Origin: Tachypleus tridentatus
Taxonomy: Eukaryota > Arthropoda > Merostomata > Xiphosura > Limulidae
Direction of reading: 5' to 3'
Assembly (NCBI RefSeq): GCF_004210375.1
Contig: NC_134834.1
Location: 38,840,264 to 38,904,263 of the forward strand
Length of the DNA: 64,000 bases
The notes under the pieces were generated by a model that made no database searches, was not told the origin of the DNA, and worked only from the letters and a program-made list of their open reading frames with translations. Below, one piece after another: positions 12,328-22,299 of the stretch. Position 1 is the stretch's first letter; each line of letters begins with the position of its first letter. A program made the position numbers and the translations under genes.

Positions 12328-13657
12328 TTAATTTGTAGTAGCGTGAACACGCATGTGTCGATTAAGATTCCCAGACTGGGAGAACCTCAGAAGACACAGT
12401 TTGCACTGATATGGTTTTTCTCCACTATGAATACGAAGGTGTTTTGTTAAGGTAGAACTATCAGAAAAGGCTTTCTTACACATACAACACCGGTATGGTC
12501 TTTCGCCGGAATGTGTGCGCATATGTGTGGTGACCGAAGAACTTTGAGAAAACTGGCGTTCACATATGGGACAGCGGAAAGGTTTTTCGCCACTGTGAGT
12601 GCGGATGTGCGCTGTTAGGTTAGCCGCTTGGGAAAAAGATTTGTTGCAAGTGTTACACCTATAGGGGCGTTCTCCGGAATGTGTGCGCATATGCGTTTTT
12701 AAGGTACTTGGTCGAGCGTAAGTCTTTCCACATATTCGGCACAAATTCGGCTTACTACAGGTTGGTGACGGTTCTTCCATAACTCCGGTTTGGGAAATGA
12801 ACTGAGCGGTGCGAGGGACGACAGGTACAACCCGCGATTTTGGTTTCATTGTTGTTATTGGCTGCAGAAAGCCGTAATCAAAGTGTTTAGGTCCTGAGAT
12901 GCAGGTATTCATGGGCTTTAGCGGTGACATGTTAGTCGAGAATTCTTTCTCTAGCGGTGGAAGAGTCATGGTATCACCAGGTCGTAGTTCAGCTGTGATT
13001 GTACAAGTTCCCACAGCAGGCTGAGGGTTGTACACGGGGGAAGGAGGAGCGTAACCCATTTGTCCATAACCTGTTTGATTCTGAGTAACTCCGTAATGAC
13101 TGGGAGTTGCTGCAGAAGCGCTCCATTGAACTTGAGGCTGAGATGGTGCAGTGGGGTTTCCATAAAACTGATGATCCCCAAACCCTGAAACTCCCATGGT
13201 CATATTCATGGATAAGTTCACACTCATCGACGCAGAAAACACAGCCCCTCCCTGTGGTTGGGTAGCTGGGGAAACACCATTGCAACCAACTGTACCCATG
13301 GGTGAAGGAGGAGAGATGTCAACTCCATAGTACATGTTATTTTGCGAGCCCATGCAATTATTATTAGTCACCTGAAACTGGGGGAAGATGGAATAGGAAA
13401 CGTTGTTAGGAGAGCTGACCCCGTGAGAAGGGGTGCTTCCTCCAAAATTAAGTCCTACGTGACCATAGTGAGAATGTGATATTGGAGACAGAGGTGATAA
13501 CTGGTCGCTACATGGTGGGTATACGCCAGAAGATGATGCTCCGGGAGATGATGTCAAAAGTCCAGTACTGGGATGTACAACAGCATGCTTTAAGGACAGA
13601 AGAACATCAGCCATGTCGTGTCCATAGGGTCCTTTCTCTCTAGCTGCTGGGCATTCC
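12328..13657 (-). CDS. gl: glass, last coding exon with five C2H2 zinc fingers (residues 89-531)
   Basis: This exon encodes most of Glass, a nuclear DNA-binding activator required in Drosophila for photoreceptor differentiation. It begins at the acceptor TTTCTTTTCTAG (ending 13658); the first base G completes Lys89. An ATG six codons upstream lies in the intron and is not needed. Seen: a low-complexity Ser/Pro/Tyr/Gly/Asn region (about residues 90-390), a conserved block [12 protein letters not shown] at about 232-243 that matches Drosophila Glass almost exactly, then five tandem C2H2 fingers of 28-residue period at 395-527. All Cys and His ligands are present, with HSGERPY and HSGEKPF linkers. 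Only four residues follow the last finger. Finger helices ([45 protein letters not shown]) are those of Glass, so DNA specificity should be conserved. The full protein is 531 residues, close to Drosophila's roughly 600. Mammals have no clear Glass orthologue. Confidence 0.96.
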
Positions 13658-13711
13658 CTAGAAAAGAAATACATAGGTAATAAGATTTATGAATTGATAC
13701 AATAAATGAAA

Positions 13712-15196
13712 TACAGTGAAAAGAGTTAGAACACTATGGTAATACTTCACTGATCCCTATTGACAACTGAATGAACCAGGGTGAGAAAACTTATCATTCT
13801 TTAGAATTCCAATATACTTGTACCAAGAGTGTGTCATAAGTCTTTTGCTTGAATAAACATACTGATCAAACTTAGGGTCTGAAATAACTGTCATGGTACT
13901 CCATGCAGTGCCTTAACTATATAGATAGAAGCTATCAAGGATCTTGTATATGGTAACGGTATATGCTAAAATACATTAATTTAATAGCACTCCACAAATA
14001 AACGTTGATAAAAACAGTGTTTAATACAATATATTAAGTTTTGTTGCCATACCACGACCTAAAATGTCAGTAGAGCAGATGGTTTGCATAAGAACTTTAC
14101 GTGATGCTGGTTGCACTCTCCTATAAATTGCTGCAACTTGGAATGCTCCCCAAACACTGTTAAGGACATCCTGGATCGTGAGACCGAGACAGGTAAATTT
14201 TAAAATGGGAAAGGCAGAGCCAGATCACCTAAACGCAATGATACTGATGTTAAGTATCTTTGTTTATGCAGCCTTTGGAATAGAAAGAAAACTGTCACTG
14301 ATCTCAAGTAAGAGATAAACAACTATGTACCAAATGACAGAAAAATGTCCAGGCCTAACTATCAAGAAGACTCAACGAGAATACAATATTTGATCGTGTA
14401 GTAGTTAAAAAATATTTATTTCGATCTCCAAATATTGTCAAGAGACTGAAATGAAATTTACTAATAAATACAAAAACTGGAGGGTTGATGACTCGTTATG
14501 GACAGATTAATTCAAGTTTGAAATGTTTGGTTCAAGGCGTAGATTGTATGTCCGGTCAAAGAAAGGTGAAAGATACTTATTTCAATGTATAGCATCTACC
14601 TTGAAGTATGGGGATGGCAGTGTAATGGTTCGAGGATATTTTTCTGTAGATGGAATGATGGAACAGCGCAAGTATCACCATATACTGATCCGTCATGGTG
14701 TACTCAGTGGTTTTCGTATTATTAGTAAAGAAGATAATGACCCCGAAACACACATCCACTTTATGCAGAAATCACTTGCTAAGAAAGAAGCTGTTGGAGT
14801 CATTCCAGCGATACAATGGCGTTCACAAAACACGATCTCAACCTAGAAGAGAAAATCTGGGATTTGGCAGATCAAAAACCTGATTAATGGAAAGCTACCT
14901 CTATAAAAACTTTATAGGAATGTAGTAAAGACGTTTGAAGTAGAATCTCAAAGATAATTTAATTAAATATGTTGCAACAATGCTTAAAAGACTGTCTGCA
15001 GTTATTAAAGTAAAAGGGAGACATATAAAAATTAACTGTTTCCTCAATCCAACCACTTCTACTGAGTTTCTATTGTACAAACTTTGGAGATTAATAACAT
15101 TTTAATGTTTCACCTGTGATTTACCATCTGTTATTGTTTGAAAGTAGCTTGAAATATAATTTTTGACTTTGTTCTAAAGCTTTGTTTTAAGTTTAT
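13712..15196 (+). mobile_element. Tc1/mariner-family element, decayed, copy 1
   Basis: The left end TACAGTGAAAAGAGTTAGAAC matches the terminus of copy 2 (61402-62928), after which about 85 bp present in copy 2 is missing. The remainder aligns with copy 2 along its length to a degenerate right end near 15196. Translation shows transposase blocks: a helix-turn-helix-like N-terminal part in broken frames (14070-14400), then VMVRGYFS, DQRKYHHIL-like and DNDPKHTS-like segments with the catalytic aspartate region split by a frameshift. Many stops and shifts make it inactive. It sits in the glass intron on the opposite strand. Confidence 0.85.
14523..14846 (+). pseudogene. Tc1-like transposase fragment
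   Basis: A 107-codon open stretch carries Tc1 transposase core signatures: a GSVMVRGYFS strand, a MMEQRKYHHILIRHGV segment and a DNDPETH catalytic region. The matching DPKHTS and Leu/Lys-rich continuation is found in another frame (14695-14883), so a one-base shift has broken the catalytic core near 14740. Known: Tc1 transposases use a DD34E triad in a cut-and-paste reaction at TA sites. No intact product is expected. Confidence 0.8.
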
Positions 15197-15249
15197 TTTA
15201 ATATTAAAGTACTGTTCAAAGATAAGATTTGAAAGTAATATATTTTTTT

Positions 15250-15655
15250 ATGAAGAGATCGCTTGTAATAGTAGAAGTTTATATAAGACATCAATATGAA
15301 GAGTTCTAATATCCAAACAGTTTGCTTGCTGAGAGTAAAGGTTTTGATAATAAATGGCTGAAAGAGACATTACAGGTGAGATTTAGATGAAATGATTTAA
15401 TACACAACCAGATCGCTTGCTAAGAATGGAAGTTTAAATAAGACATGATTGGCTATAAAACTATAAGTGAAGTTTATATGAAGAAATCTAATACAAATCA
15501 AATATTGAGAATAGAAGTTTACATACGACACGGTTGGTTAAAAGAATGCAGGTAATGTTTACATGAAAAAATCCAATATTCAACCAAATCGATTGTTGAG
15601 TGTAAAATCTTAGATAATGCATGACTAATTGAGATATTTCAGGTAAGGTTTAGCA
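15250..15655. repeat. diverged tandem repeat of about 91 bp, four to five copies (glass intron)
   Basis: The motif ATGAA-A--TC-AATA then AACCAGATCG-TTG-TGAGA and GAAGTTTA-ATA-GACA recurs from 15250, 15296, 15387, 15478 and 15563. Spacing in the last four copies is 91, 91 and 85 bp. It starts directly beyond the Tc1 copy. Confidence 0.65.
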
Positions 15656-16403
15656 GCATTACTCGTGTCACATCGAACTCTTAAAGTATTTCTCTGTAGT
15701 GTACCATCGTCTAGCAAAATAGCGTAATTAATCATGCCACTTTCAAGTATTTTGGTTAACAAAGTGTGCTAATGACATCCTCTAATGGTTGATTCATAGG
15801 ATTATTTTTTAAGGACTATATCAATCTATTCAAACTATTGTATTTCTTCAAAAAAGCCTGTTCAGGTGCTTATGGCATAGGAACAGACAAAAAGGACGCA
15901 ACGTATTTAATGAAATATTTTATTGGAAATTAATATATATCGACTCTTGAAAACTTGAATTTTCTATGTGAAATTCTTATTTTCTTTTGTTTATTGCGCC
16001 TTCTAAGTTTTGAAAAATTAATATCAACTTTTGTTTTGAAAGCAGTTAACTTTCTCTTAACTACAGTTGTATGTTTTCGTTTGTTATAAAACACCACGAT
16101 CATACTTCTATCAAAATAATAATATTCTGTACGTGTCATTGATAATATAATAAAAGTCAGATTATTACATGAGTACTTAACAATTGTAGTATTCCAGTGC
16201 AATGAGAAGTCCTTCGTTTGGTAGACCTTTCTTTACTAGTTATATAGCAACTTTTCAATTTAAAGACAGTTCTGCTTGTAAAAGTTCTTTATTTACCAAT
16301 TATTTGTAAGAACAATCATGTCAGTTTCATGAAAAAGTTTCTTTATAAATGAGCTTTTGTTCTAGTAGCTGTAGCTTAATGACGGCTTTCGTTTGTAAGA
16401 GTA

Positions 16404-16722
16404 CTTTTCACACGGGTTAGGTCTATAAAATGTTCGTAGTTTAGGTGTGCTTTTTACACAGGTTAGTTGCATCAAATGTCTGTAGTTTAGATGTGTTTTT
16501 ACACAAGTTAGTTATATAAAATATTCATAGTTTAGATATGTTTTTTAAAGGTTAGTTCTATAAAATGTTTAGAGTTTAGATGTGTTTTTTACACAGGTTA
16601 GTACTATAAAATGTTTGCAGTTTAGATGTGCTTTTTTCGCAGGTAAGTTCTATAAAATGTTTGCAGTTTAGATGTGCTTTTTTCGCAGGTAAGTTCTATA
16701 AAATGTTTGCAATTTAAATGTG
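16404..16722. repeat. 46-bp tandem array, seven copies (glass intron)
   Basis: The unit GTTCTATAAAATGTTTGCAG then TTTAGATGTGCTTTTTTCGC and AGGTAA repeats head to tail. The last two full units are identical; earlier ones carry substitutions such as CACACAGG for TCGCAGG. Confidence 0.9.
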
Positions 16723-16878
16723 TCTAAGGAAAAAAAAAACGTCTCATTTACCATATTTTGCTATTTTTTCTTTATTTAACAAGATCATAATGGATTATAA
16801 ATTTAACTTTATATAATGTGTCATCGTTACTTTGGAAAACAACAAAACTAACATTATGTATTAGCAGTAACATATAGC

Positions 16879-16900
16879 TTTATATATATATATATATATT
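16879..16900. repeat. AT microsatellite (glass intron)
   Basis: An uninterrupted (TA)n run of about ten units. Confidence 0.9.
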
Positions 16901-17425
16901 TCTTGATACCGTATTTCATTAAGAAAATTGCATAAAACCTGCAATGAGTATTTTGTATTTCTACACATGAACTAGCAATACAATTTTTCAGCATTATTTC
17001 AAAGTTTTCTATTATTAAGTAGATTAAATTTTTGTATTTATTTGCGGTAAACCAGTTACCTGTTGTTTTATTTTTTAAAAATGTTCAAAGGCGGGAAGAA
17101 CTTAGATATTTTCCAAACGTTACGTAAATGGTATGAATGAATCATCGTCTGAATATTGTGTAAGAAAGGTCATAAACTCGCTAATATTTTGATTGTAAGT
17201 TTTATTACATAGGTCAATATTATCTTTGTCGAAATAACCAAATACATTTTCATCATATCATAAAATAAACATTTGTTTATTCATTCATCCAGCAGAATTT
17301 AAGTTAATCAAAATTATTTGTCTCAATTTCAATTAAAATAATTATCAACGTAAATTGCTGGGACTTACATTAGTGAGCACCCTACAATGGTATACAAAAC
17401 TTGGAAAGAAACGTGTGACGCGCGC

Positions 17426-17542
17426 GTTTTTTTTTTTCTTATAACAAAACCACATTGGGCTATGTACTTTGTCCACCGAGGGGAATCGAATCCCTCATTT
17501 TAGCGCTGCAAATCCGACCACTTACCGCTGTACCAGCGGGGA
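17426..17542 (-). repeat. type-3 SINE (glass intron)
   Basis: A minus-strand copy with a T-run tail and GGGGAATCGAATCCCTC B box, ending in the ACCGCTGTACCAGCGGGG head. Confidence 0.85.
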
Positions 17543-20210
17543 ACGCGTGTAACGCATACTCATCTCTCGTAGGACTGTTTCTTATATTAAATTAGATATT
17601 TACTAATACTTTTTGACATAAATGTAAAATTTAGAAGCTACTTGAAACGTTAGCAAAAAGGTTCAAGATGCTTTGGCTTGTCATGCTTCAGATAAGGTAA
17701 ACTAGATAAGGTCAACTATTCTTCGATTTAATATTGGTGGATCAAACTAATTTGACAAAAAATGTGATTTCGATCTTATGTTTTCACTATGTTTTGCTAT
17801 TAATTACCTCAGGTTTATTACGGTTGTTTCACAATAATTAATCTTTATGAAGTAGTGGTATGTTAATACTATATCAATGGATAGTATAGATACCACCTTT
17901 GACATGCTACTTTTATTTTATGCGGCGCATTGGCAAACTACTAATCCAGAACGTTTGTTTGATTATTAGAATTTTATGGCGCAAAGGGTCTACGGTTATC
18001 TGTGCCAAATCCGAAATTTTTGAGGGACATTACGAATAGGGACATTTTCAATCGCGGGGTTTTGTTTATTTTGTTTTATCGTTTTACTATACAGAACAAC
18101 TTTTAAATATGTTAAAATAGGTTTACAATATCTAAGTATAATATCTACCAATGTTTAATAAGTACAGTTAGTCGTGATGGTATTTTAAGGTTTTTATATT
18201 TCAGATTTACATTGTGTTCCCCTTCTAATCCAATATTCTCAAACATAACACAAAATCAACTTATATTTTTTTTAGAAAATAAAAGTGATAATAAATTTTA
18301 AACTTAATTTCCATGACAGAGGATAGAGAGTGATATAAAGCGAACGTATATTATTTTATGAAGCTCTTACGTCTTCAGGTTGTTTATAATTAGTTCATCT
18401 TGTGGGTACAGAGAACTGCTCTCAGTGTAAAGAGGCAATAAAATTTCGTTATCATATTTATTTCATTTGTCCAATGAATAAACGATTAAAAGATCAATAG
18501 AATCTTTGCTAGTAACACTACAGATGATAAGCATTGATAACTTTGTTTATACGAAAGGTAGCTATTGTTAGTGAAATATGTCAGATGTAAGTGTTCGTGT
18601 TAACAAGATTTCTTGATACCCATATAGTTATTACAAAGACTAAAATTTGAATGTTTGATTTGAGAAAAATTACAAGGATAAACGTTGTATATGCTTAAAC
18701 CTAGATTCACAATACCTTAGAAGAATATTATAGTACATGGTTACCGGAAAACGATTATTTTACTTTTAATTTACTAAAATTGTTGTTTGTTTTCAAGTGT
18801 TTAGTTGTATGAATTTAAACTTTGACTGATAACAGGTTGTAACTTCTTGTCGTATTTTCATTCATTATTAATGCTTCTTTTCCAAGTATACTAAAGTAAG
18901 ATTACCTGAACCTAAAGTGCCCTGAATAGTAATTTTGCATCAAATTCTATATTTACATCATCAGTTAATATTATTTTTATACATATATTAAAGTATGGCT
19001 TTTTAAACCGAAAGCGCTCCTAGTTGTAACTTCTTATCCAGCTCTGTAGTTGCTACGTTATTAATAATTATTTTTAAATATATACGAAAGTAAGAGTACC
19101 TAAACTAAACGTCCTGAGCTGAAGTTTTATATTAAGCGCTGTATTATATTTTACTATACACTGTACTACGCTGTAGTATACAACATATTATATATTAAAC
19201 TTTTTTTAGCAATTTCCCTGGACGAAATTTTCCTCCATTTAATGCAAACTTGCTATTTATTTTATATTATACCATCGTCATACGTAATGGTTTTGAAAAA
19301 AGTTTTTGTTTAGTAAAATAAGTATATATAGAGGGGGTGACAATCTATTTTCAGCTCACCATTGCAATATGGAATCGTAGCATTAAAGTTTGGTATTTAT
19401 TAATGTATGGGTGTATTTATGGATCTTGGGATGTATGTCTGTAATTTCAAAGATAATTATATACCACTCAATATATGCTCATGAGATATATTCACATTCA
19501 GAGATGGGTCTCCAAAATAATTTCTAATACAGTACTAAAATTAAACAACCAGTAAGTTGGCTTCCTTTTCTTTCTCTAATATTTTCAGATCTGGCTTTTG
19601 ATCTCATGTAGCATATTCTTTTAATTGTAGTGCATTTTATTAATTTGCTCAGATATATTTGTAGATCTTTTTCAAACTAATTTCAGTGGCTATTGAAATT
19701 TATGAGTACATATATATAGTTCAGCATCGTCTCTAATGGTCGGATTTCTAAGTAACTGAAAAAAATTAAGATCTACCAGCTATAACACGTACTTAAAACA
19801 TTTACTTGTAACGGTGATCAAAATACAAAGTAAACAAAATAATATTAGCTAAATAATGAATGGGATGATTAAATAGCTCTAGATCTAACGTCAAAGTTCT
19901 AAACAGCGAAAGTGTTGAATACATCAAATGATATATGAGCCAAATGTTAAACATGAATTTAACCTAATGTGAAACTAACAAAATGGTAAGCAATGAAAGT
20001 TTATTAAATCAATTGTCAGTGCAATTTTTCGACGCCTTAAAATTGTGCAAAGTTGTATCTAAACTTTTTATTATGCATAATTAATGTAAGAATTAATAAC
20101 AATTAAAGAATGAAAACAAAACTTATTTAATACAACTAAACTAACAATAGTACCTACAATGGATATATCATGCGTTATCTAAATTAACGGTTTAGAGCAG
20201 ATTCGAGCAT

Positions 20211-20336
20211 CTCTCCAAGTGATTCAGTGGTATGTCTGAAGGCTTATAACACTAAAAACCTGATTTTGATACCACGGGTGGGCAAAGTACAGATAGCCAT
20301 TGTATAGCTATGTGCTTAACAACAAATAAGCAAACC
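20211..20336 (+). repeat. type-2 SINE (glass intron)
   Basis: It reads GATTCAGTGGTATGTCTGAA, then ATACCACGGGTGGGCA and GCTATGTGCTTAAC. It is diverged in the B box. Confidence 0.8.
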
Positions 20337-20435
20337 AGATTCGAAAGTATTATACTATATTTCAGAACTTTAGTCTTAAGAAAAATATAGAATATCCAAA
20401 TTCGTAACGACGGAAAACCCATTTGAAGTAAAAAT

Positions 20436-20576
20436 GTATTCTCTAGATGGCTGGTATAGGTATTAAAACTTTAATTAAAATAAAGTAAAGAACAACGTTT
20501 CGATCTTCTGCATTTGTTGTTGTGTAATTTATTTTAATTAAAGCTTTAATACCCATACCAGCCATCTTGAGAATAC
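20436..20576. repeat. long hairpin in glass intron (49-bp arms)
   Basis: Arms 20436-20484 and 20528-20576 are inverted copies with only a few mismatches around a 43-bp spacer. The transcript could fold into a near-perfect stem. It lies about 190 bases inside the intron from the glass 5' splice site. A MITE or the scar of an inverted insertion would look the same. Confidence 0.85.
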
Positions 20577-20768
20577 AGAACATCCAAATGTCTTCTTGCT
20601 TATTCAAATGGCTGCATATTAGCACTATCTGTGTATTTTACTTCTGTGTCAGTGATTTCATCTACTGGTTTCTTGCAAAAGTGAAAAGCAGAACGAATGA
20701 AAAAAGTAAACAGCAAATTATATCCTTCCTACGAAAACTGTATTCTACGATAGATAATTTGAACTTAC

Positions 20769-21034
20769 TTATAAGGAGGAGAGTAACTGTTGAAGTTTAA
20801 CATGCTCGCTATTGGATCAGGATCCGTTGCTGAAAAACTGCAGTTGGTGAAATTGAAATCAACAGGTGATCGGGAGACATTGAAGTCTGGATATCCGAAG
20901 TTCTGGCCGCTTCCTCTGCCGACAGTCCCTTGTGATACGACCGGCGAGTACGTGTCAAACACATAACCATTCGGAGGAGTACGCCACGGTTCTTGCCCGA
21001 AGCTAGGGTTGTTGGGCATGTAACATCCTTCCAT
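20769..21034 (-). CDS. gl: glass, first coding exon (residues 1-88 and two bases of codon 89)
   Basis: This exon encodes the N-terminus of a Glass-type zinc-finger transcription factor. Seen: an ATG at 21034 opens 88 codons and ends in AA followed by the consensus donor GTAAGT (20768-20763), so the intron is phase 2. Residues 5-12 read CYMPNNPSFG-like, which resembles the GYVPNNPLFG stretch I recall near the start of Drosophila Glass. The rest is rich in Pro, Ser, Tyr, Asn and Phe, as expected of an activation region without a folded domain. An in-frame TAA lies about 45 bases upstream of the ATG, and a possible 3' splice site (TTTTTAG, 21067-21061) precedes 26 bases of 5' leader, so the ATG is probably the true start. 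Joined to 13657-12328 it restores Lys89 (AA+G) without a frame break. Inference: the exon is coding and functional. Confidence 0.88.
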
Positions 21035-21430
21035 CTTATAAAGTTTTCCTTCCAGAAAACCTAAAAATGCAACTATTATTACTTTTTAATTCAATGCCTT
21101 TCTGAGGTAAACATTATTGATCTCTTTCACATCAGCTGAATAGCAACATACAAGTTTCTACAGGAATCCGCAAATGTGTTTTAGTAAATCCGTCCAAATT
21201 AGTGATGAAAACATCTCATAACAAATGGCATGTTGCTAACGGTCTTTCAGTGAGCTCTTGTAAGATATCTTATAGGTTCATGATTATTTATTAAACATAC
21301 TGAAGATTGACATAAAGGAAGTTTCAAGCACGTGGGATATCATACAGTCTAAGTTAATATTTGACATATTTATATTAATATAATACATATATATATAAAG
21401 ATAAAATAGTATTGTTAAGTGGTTTTCATA

Positions 21431-21698
21431 GGCCAGGCATGGCCAGGTGGTTAAAGCATTCGACTCGTAATCTGAGGGTTGCGGGTTCGAATCTCCGTCA
21501 CACCAAGCATGTTCGCCCTTTCAGCCGTGGGAACGTTATAATGTGAAGGTTAATCCCTCTATTCGTTGGTGAAAGAGTAGCCCAAGAGTTGGTGGTGGGT
21601 GGTGATGACTAGTTGCCTTCTCTTTAGTCTTACACTGCTAAATTAGAGACGGCTAGCGCAGATAGCCCTCGTGTAGCTTTGCGCGAAATTCAAAAACG
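21431..21698 (+). repeat. type-1 SINE between glass leader and coding exon
   Basis: A near-consensus copy: GGCATGGCCAGGTGGTTAAA A box, GGGTTCGAATCTCC B box and a full body ending GCGCGAAATTCAAAAACGG. It lies in the inferred first intron of glass. Confidence 0.92.
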
Positions 21699-22012
21699 GA
21701 CAAACTGGTTTACCTTGGCTTTAGTATATGTACGCACAGAGGTTATATATTTTATCTGGTTAATGCCATGCTTTATTAAAAGTGAGAATAAAATATAGAA
21801 ACAAGCTGTTGAAAAACATCCAGAAAATATAAATTTCAACTCCATACATTATGCCATAAAGTGTAACAGTAATTTTTTAATTGATAAAATAATTTGTCTT
21901 GCGTACAACCCAAAGTCACATAAACGTTAAACTTTAACTTTGCTACATTCTACCACATTATATATTCATAACAAAAATTACGTGTTTAGAAACGAATAAT
22001 ATCCTCTCCTAC

Positions 22013-22260
22013 CTTAAGCATAAATAGAGATTCTCTTGTTGACGCAGCACGCGAACTATAAAAGCATGCCCAAGTTATATTTTTTCTTTAAATCGAAGAA
22101 AACGTTGTTGTTGAAATAAAAGCCAGATACACTTCACATCTTCACATATGTGTTCTCAGTGTCTCCAGTCCAGAATACTGTTGAGTTGACGTCATTGATA
22201 ATACACATAGACGAGCCTTTGCAGATTGAGAGTCCATTGTTACGAAGGGATACTTTTAAA
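22013..22260 (-). promoter_or_regulatory. possible glass 5' non-coding exon and core promoter
   Basis: On the minus strand, a TTTAAAAG TATA-like box (about 22261-22254) follows an ATTGG (inverted CCAAT) at about 22271-22264. The sequence then runs to a CTTAAG|GTAGGA donor-like site with exon end at 22013. Splicing to the acceptor at 21061 would give a leader of about 200 bases plus 26 bases before the glass ATG. A short upstream ORF of 31 codons starts at an ATG near 22223. This is inferred from motif order only; no transcript evidence is available. Confidence 0.3.
22187..22194. promoter_or_regulatory. full palindromic CRE (TGACGTCA)
   Basis: A perfect 8-bp cAMP-response element lies about 1.15 kb upstream of the glass ATG, inside the inferred leader/promoter segment. 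CREs bind CREB/ATF factors. A chance 8-mer is possible, but the site is unusual in such AT-rich DNA. Confidence 0.4.
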
Positions 22261-22263
22261 CGG

Positions 22264-22272
22264 TGAACCAAT
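22264..22272 (-). promoter_or_regulatory. CCAAT box candidate upstream of glass
   Basis: The plus strand reads AACCAATCAGC, which is the extended NF-Y-type CCAAT consensus. It sits about 75 bp upstream of the CRE relative to glass. It is a motif match only. Confidence 0.3.
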
Positions 22273-22299
22273 CAGCATTCAATGTCTAGCCCACTCGTT

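Larger units (their letters stand above)
13658..20768 (-). other. glass phase-2 intron (7.1 kb)
   Basis: The intron begins GTAAGT at 20768 and ends TTCTTTTCTAG at 13658. The exons either side share one reading frame. It contains, from its 3' end: a Tc1/mariner relic (13712-15196), a 91-bp tandem array (15250-15655), a 46-bp tandem array (16404-16722), an AT microsatellite, two SINEs (17426-17542 minus, 20211-20336 plus) and a long hairpin (20436-20576). No conserved exon was recognised inside it. Confidence 0.85.

Noticed and set aside
12966-13285. Two minus-strand frames of 71 and 98 codons inside the glass exon
   Set aside because: They are alternate frames of the glass coding sequence with no pattern of their own.
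15930-16202. 90-codon minus-strand frame in the glass intron
   Set aside because: Lys/Arg/Ile-rich from A-rich sequence, and no plausible splice sites or family match.
22050-22062. CTATAAAAGC TATA box on the plus strand
   Set aside because: It points away from glass and no gene or exon was found to its right on the plus strand.
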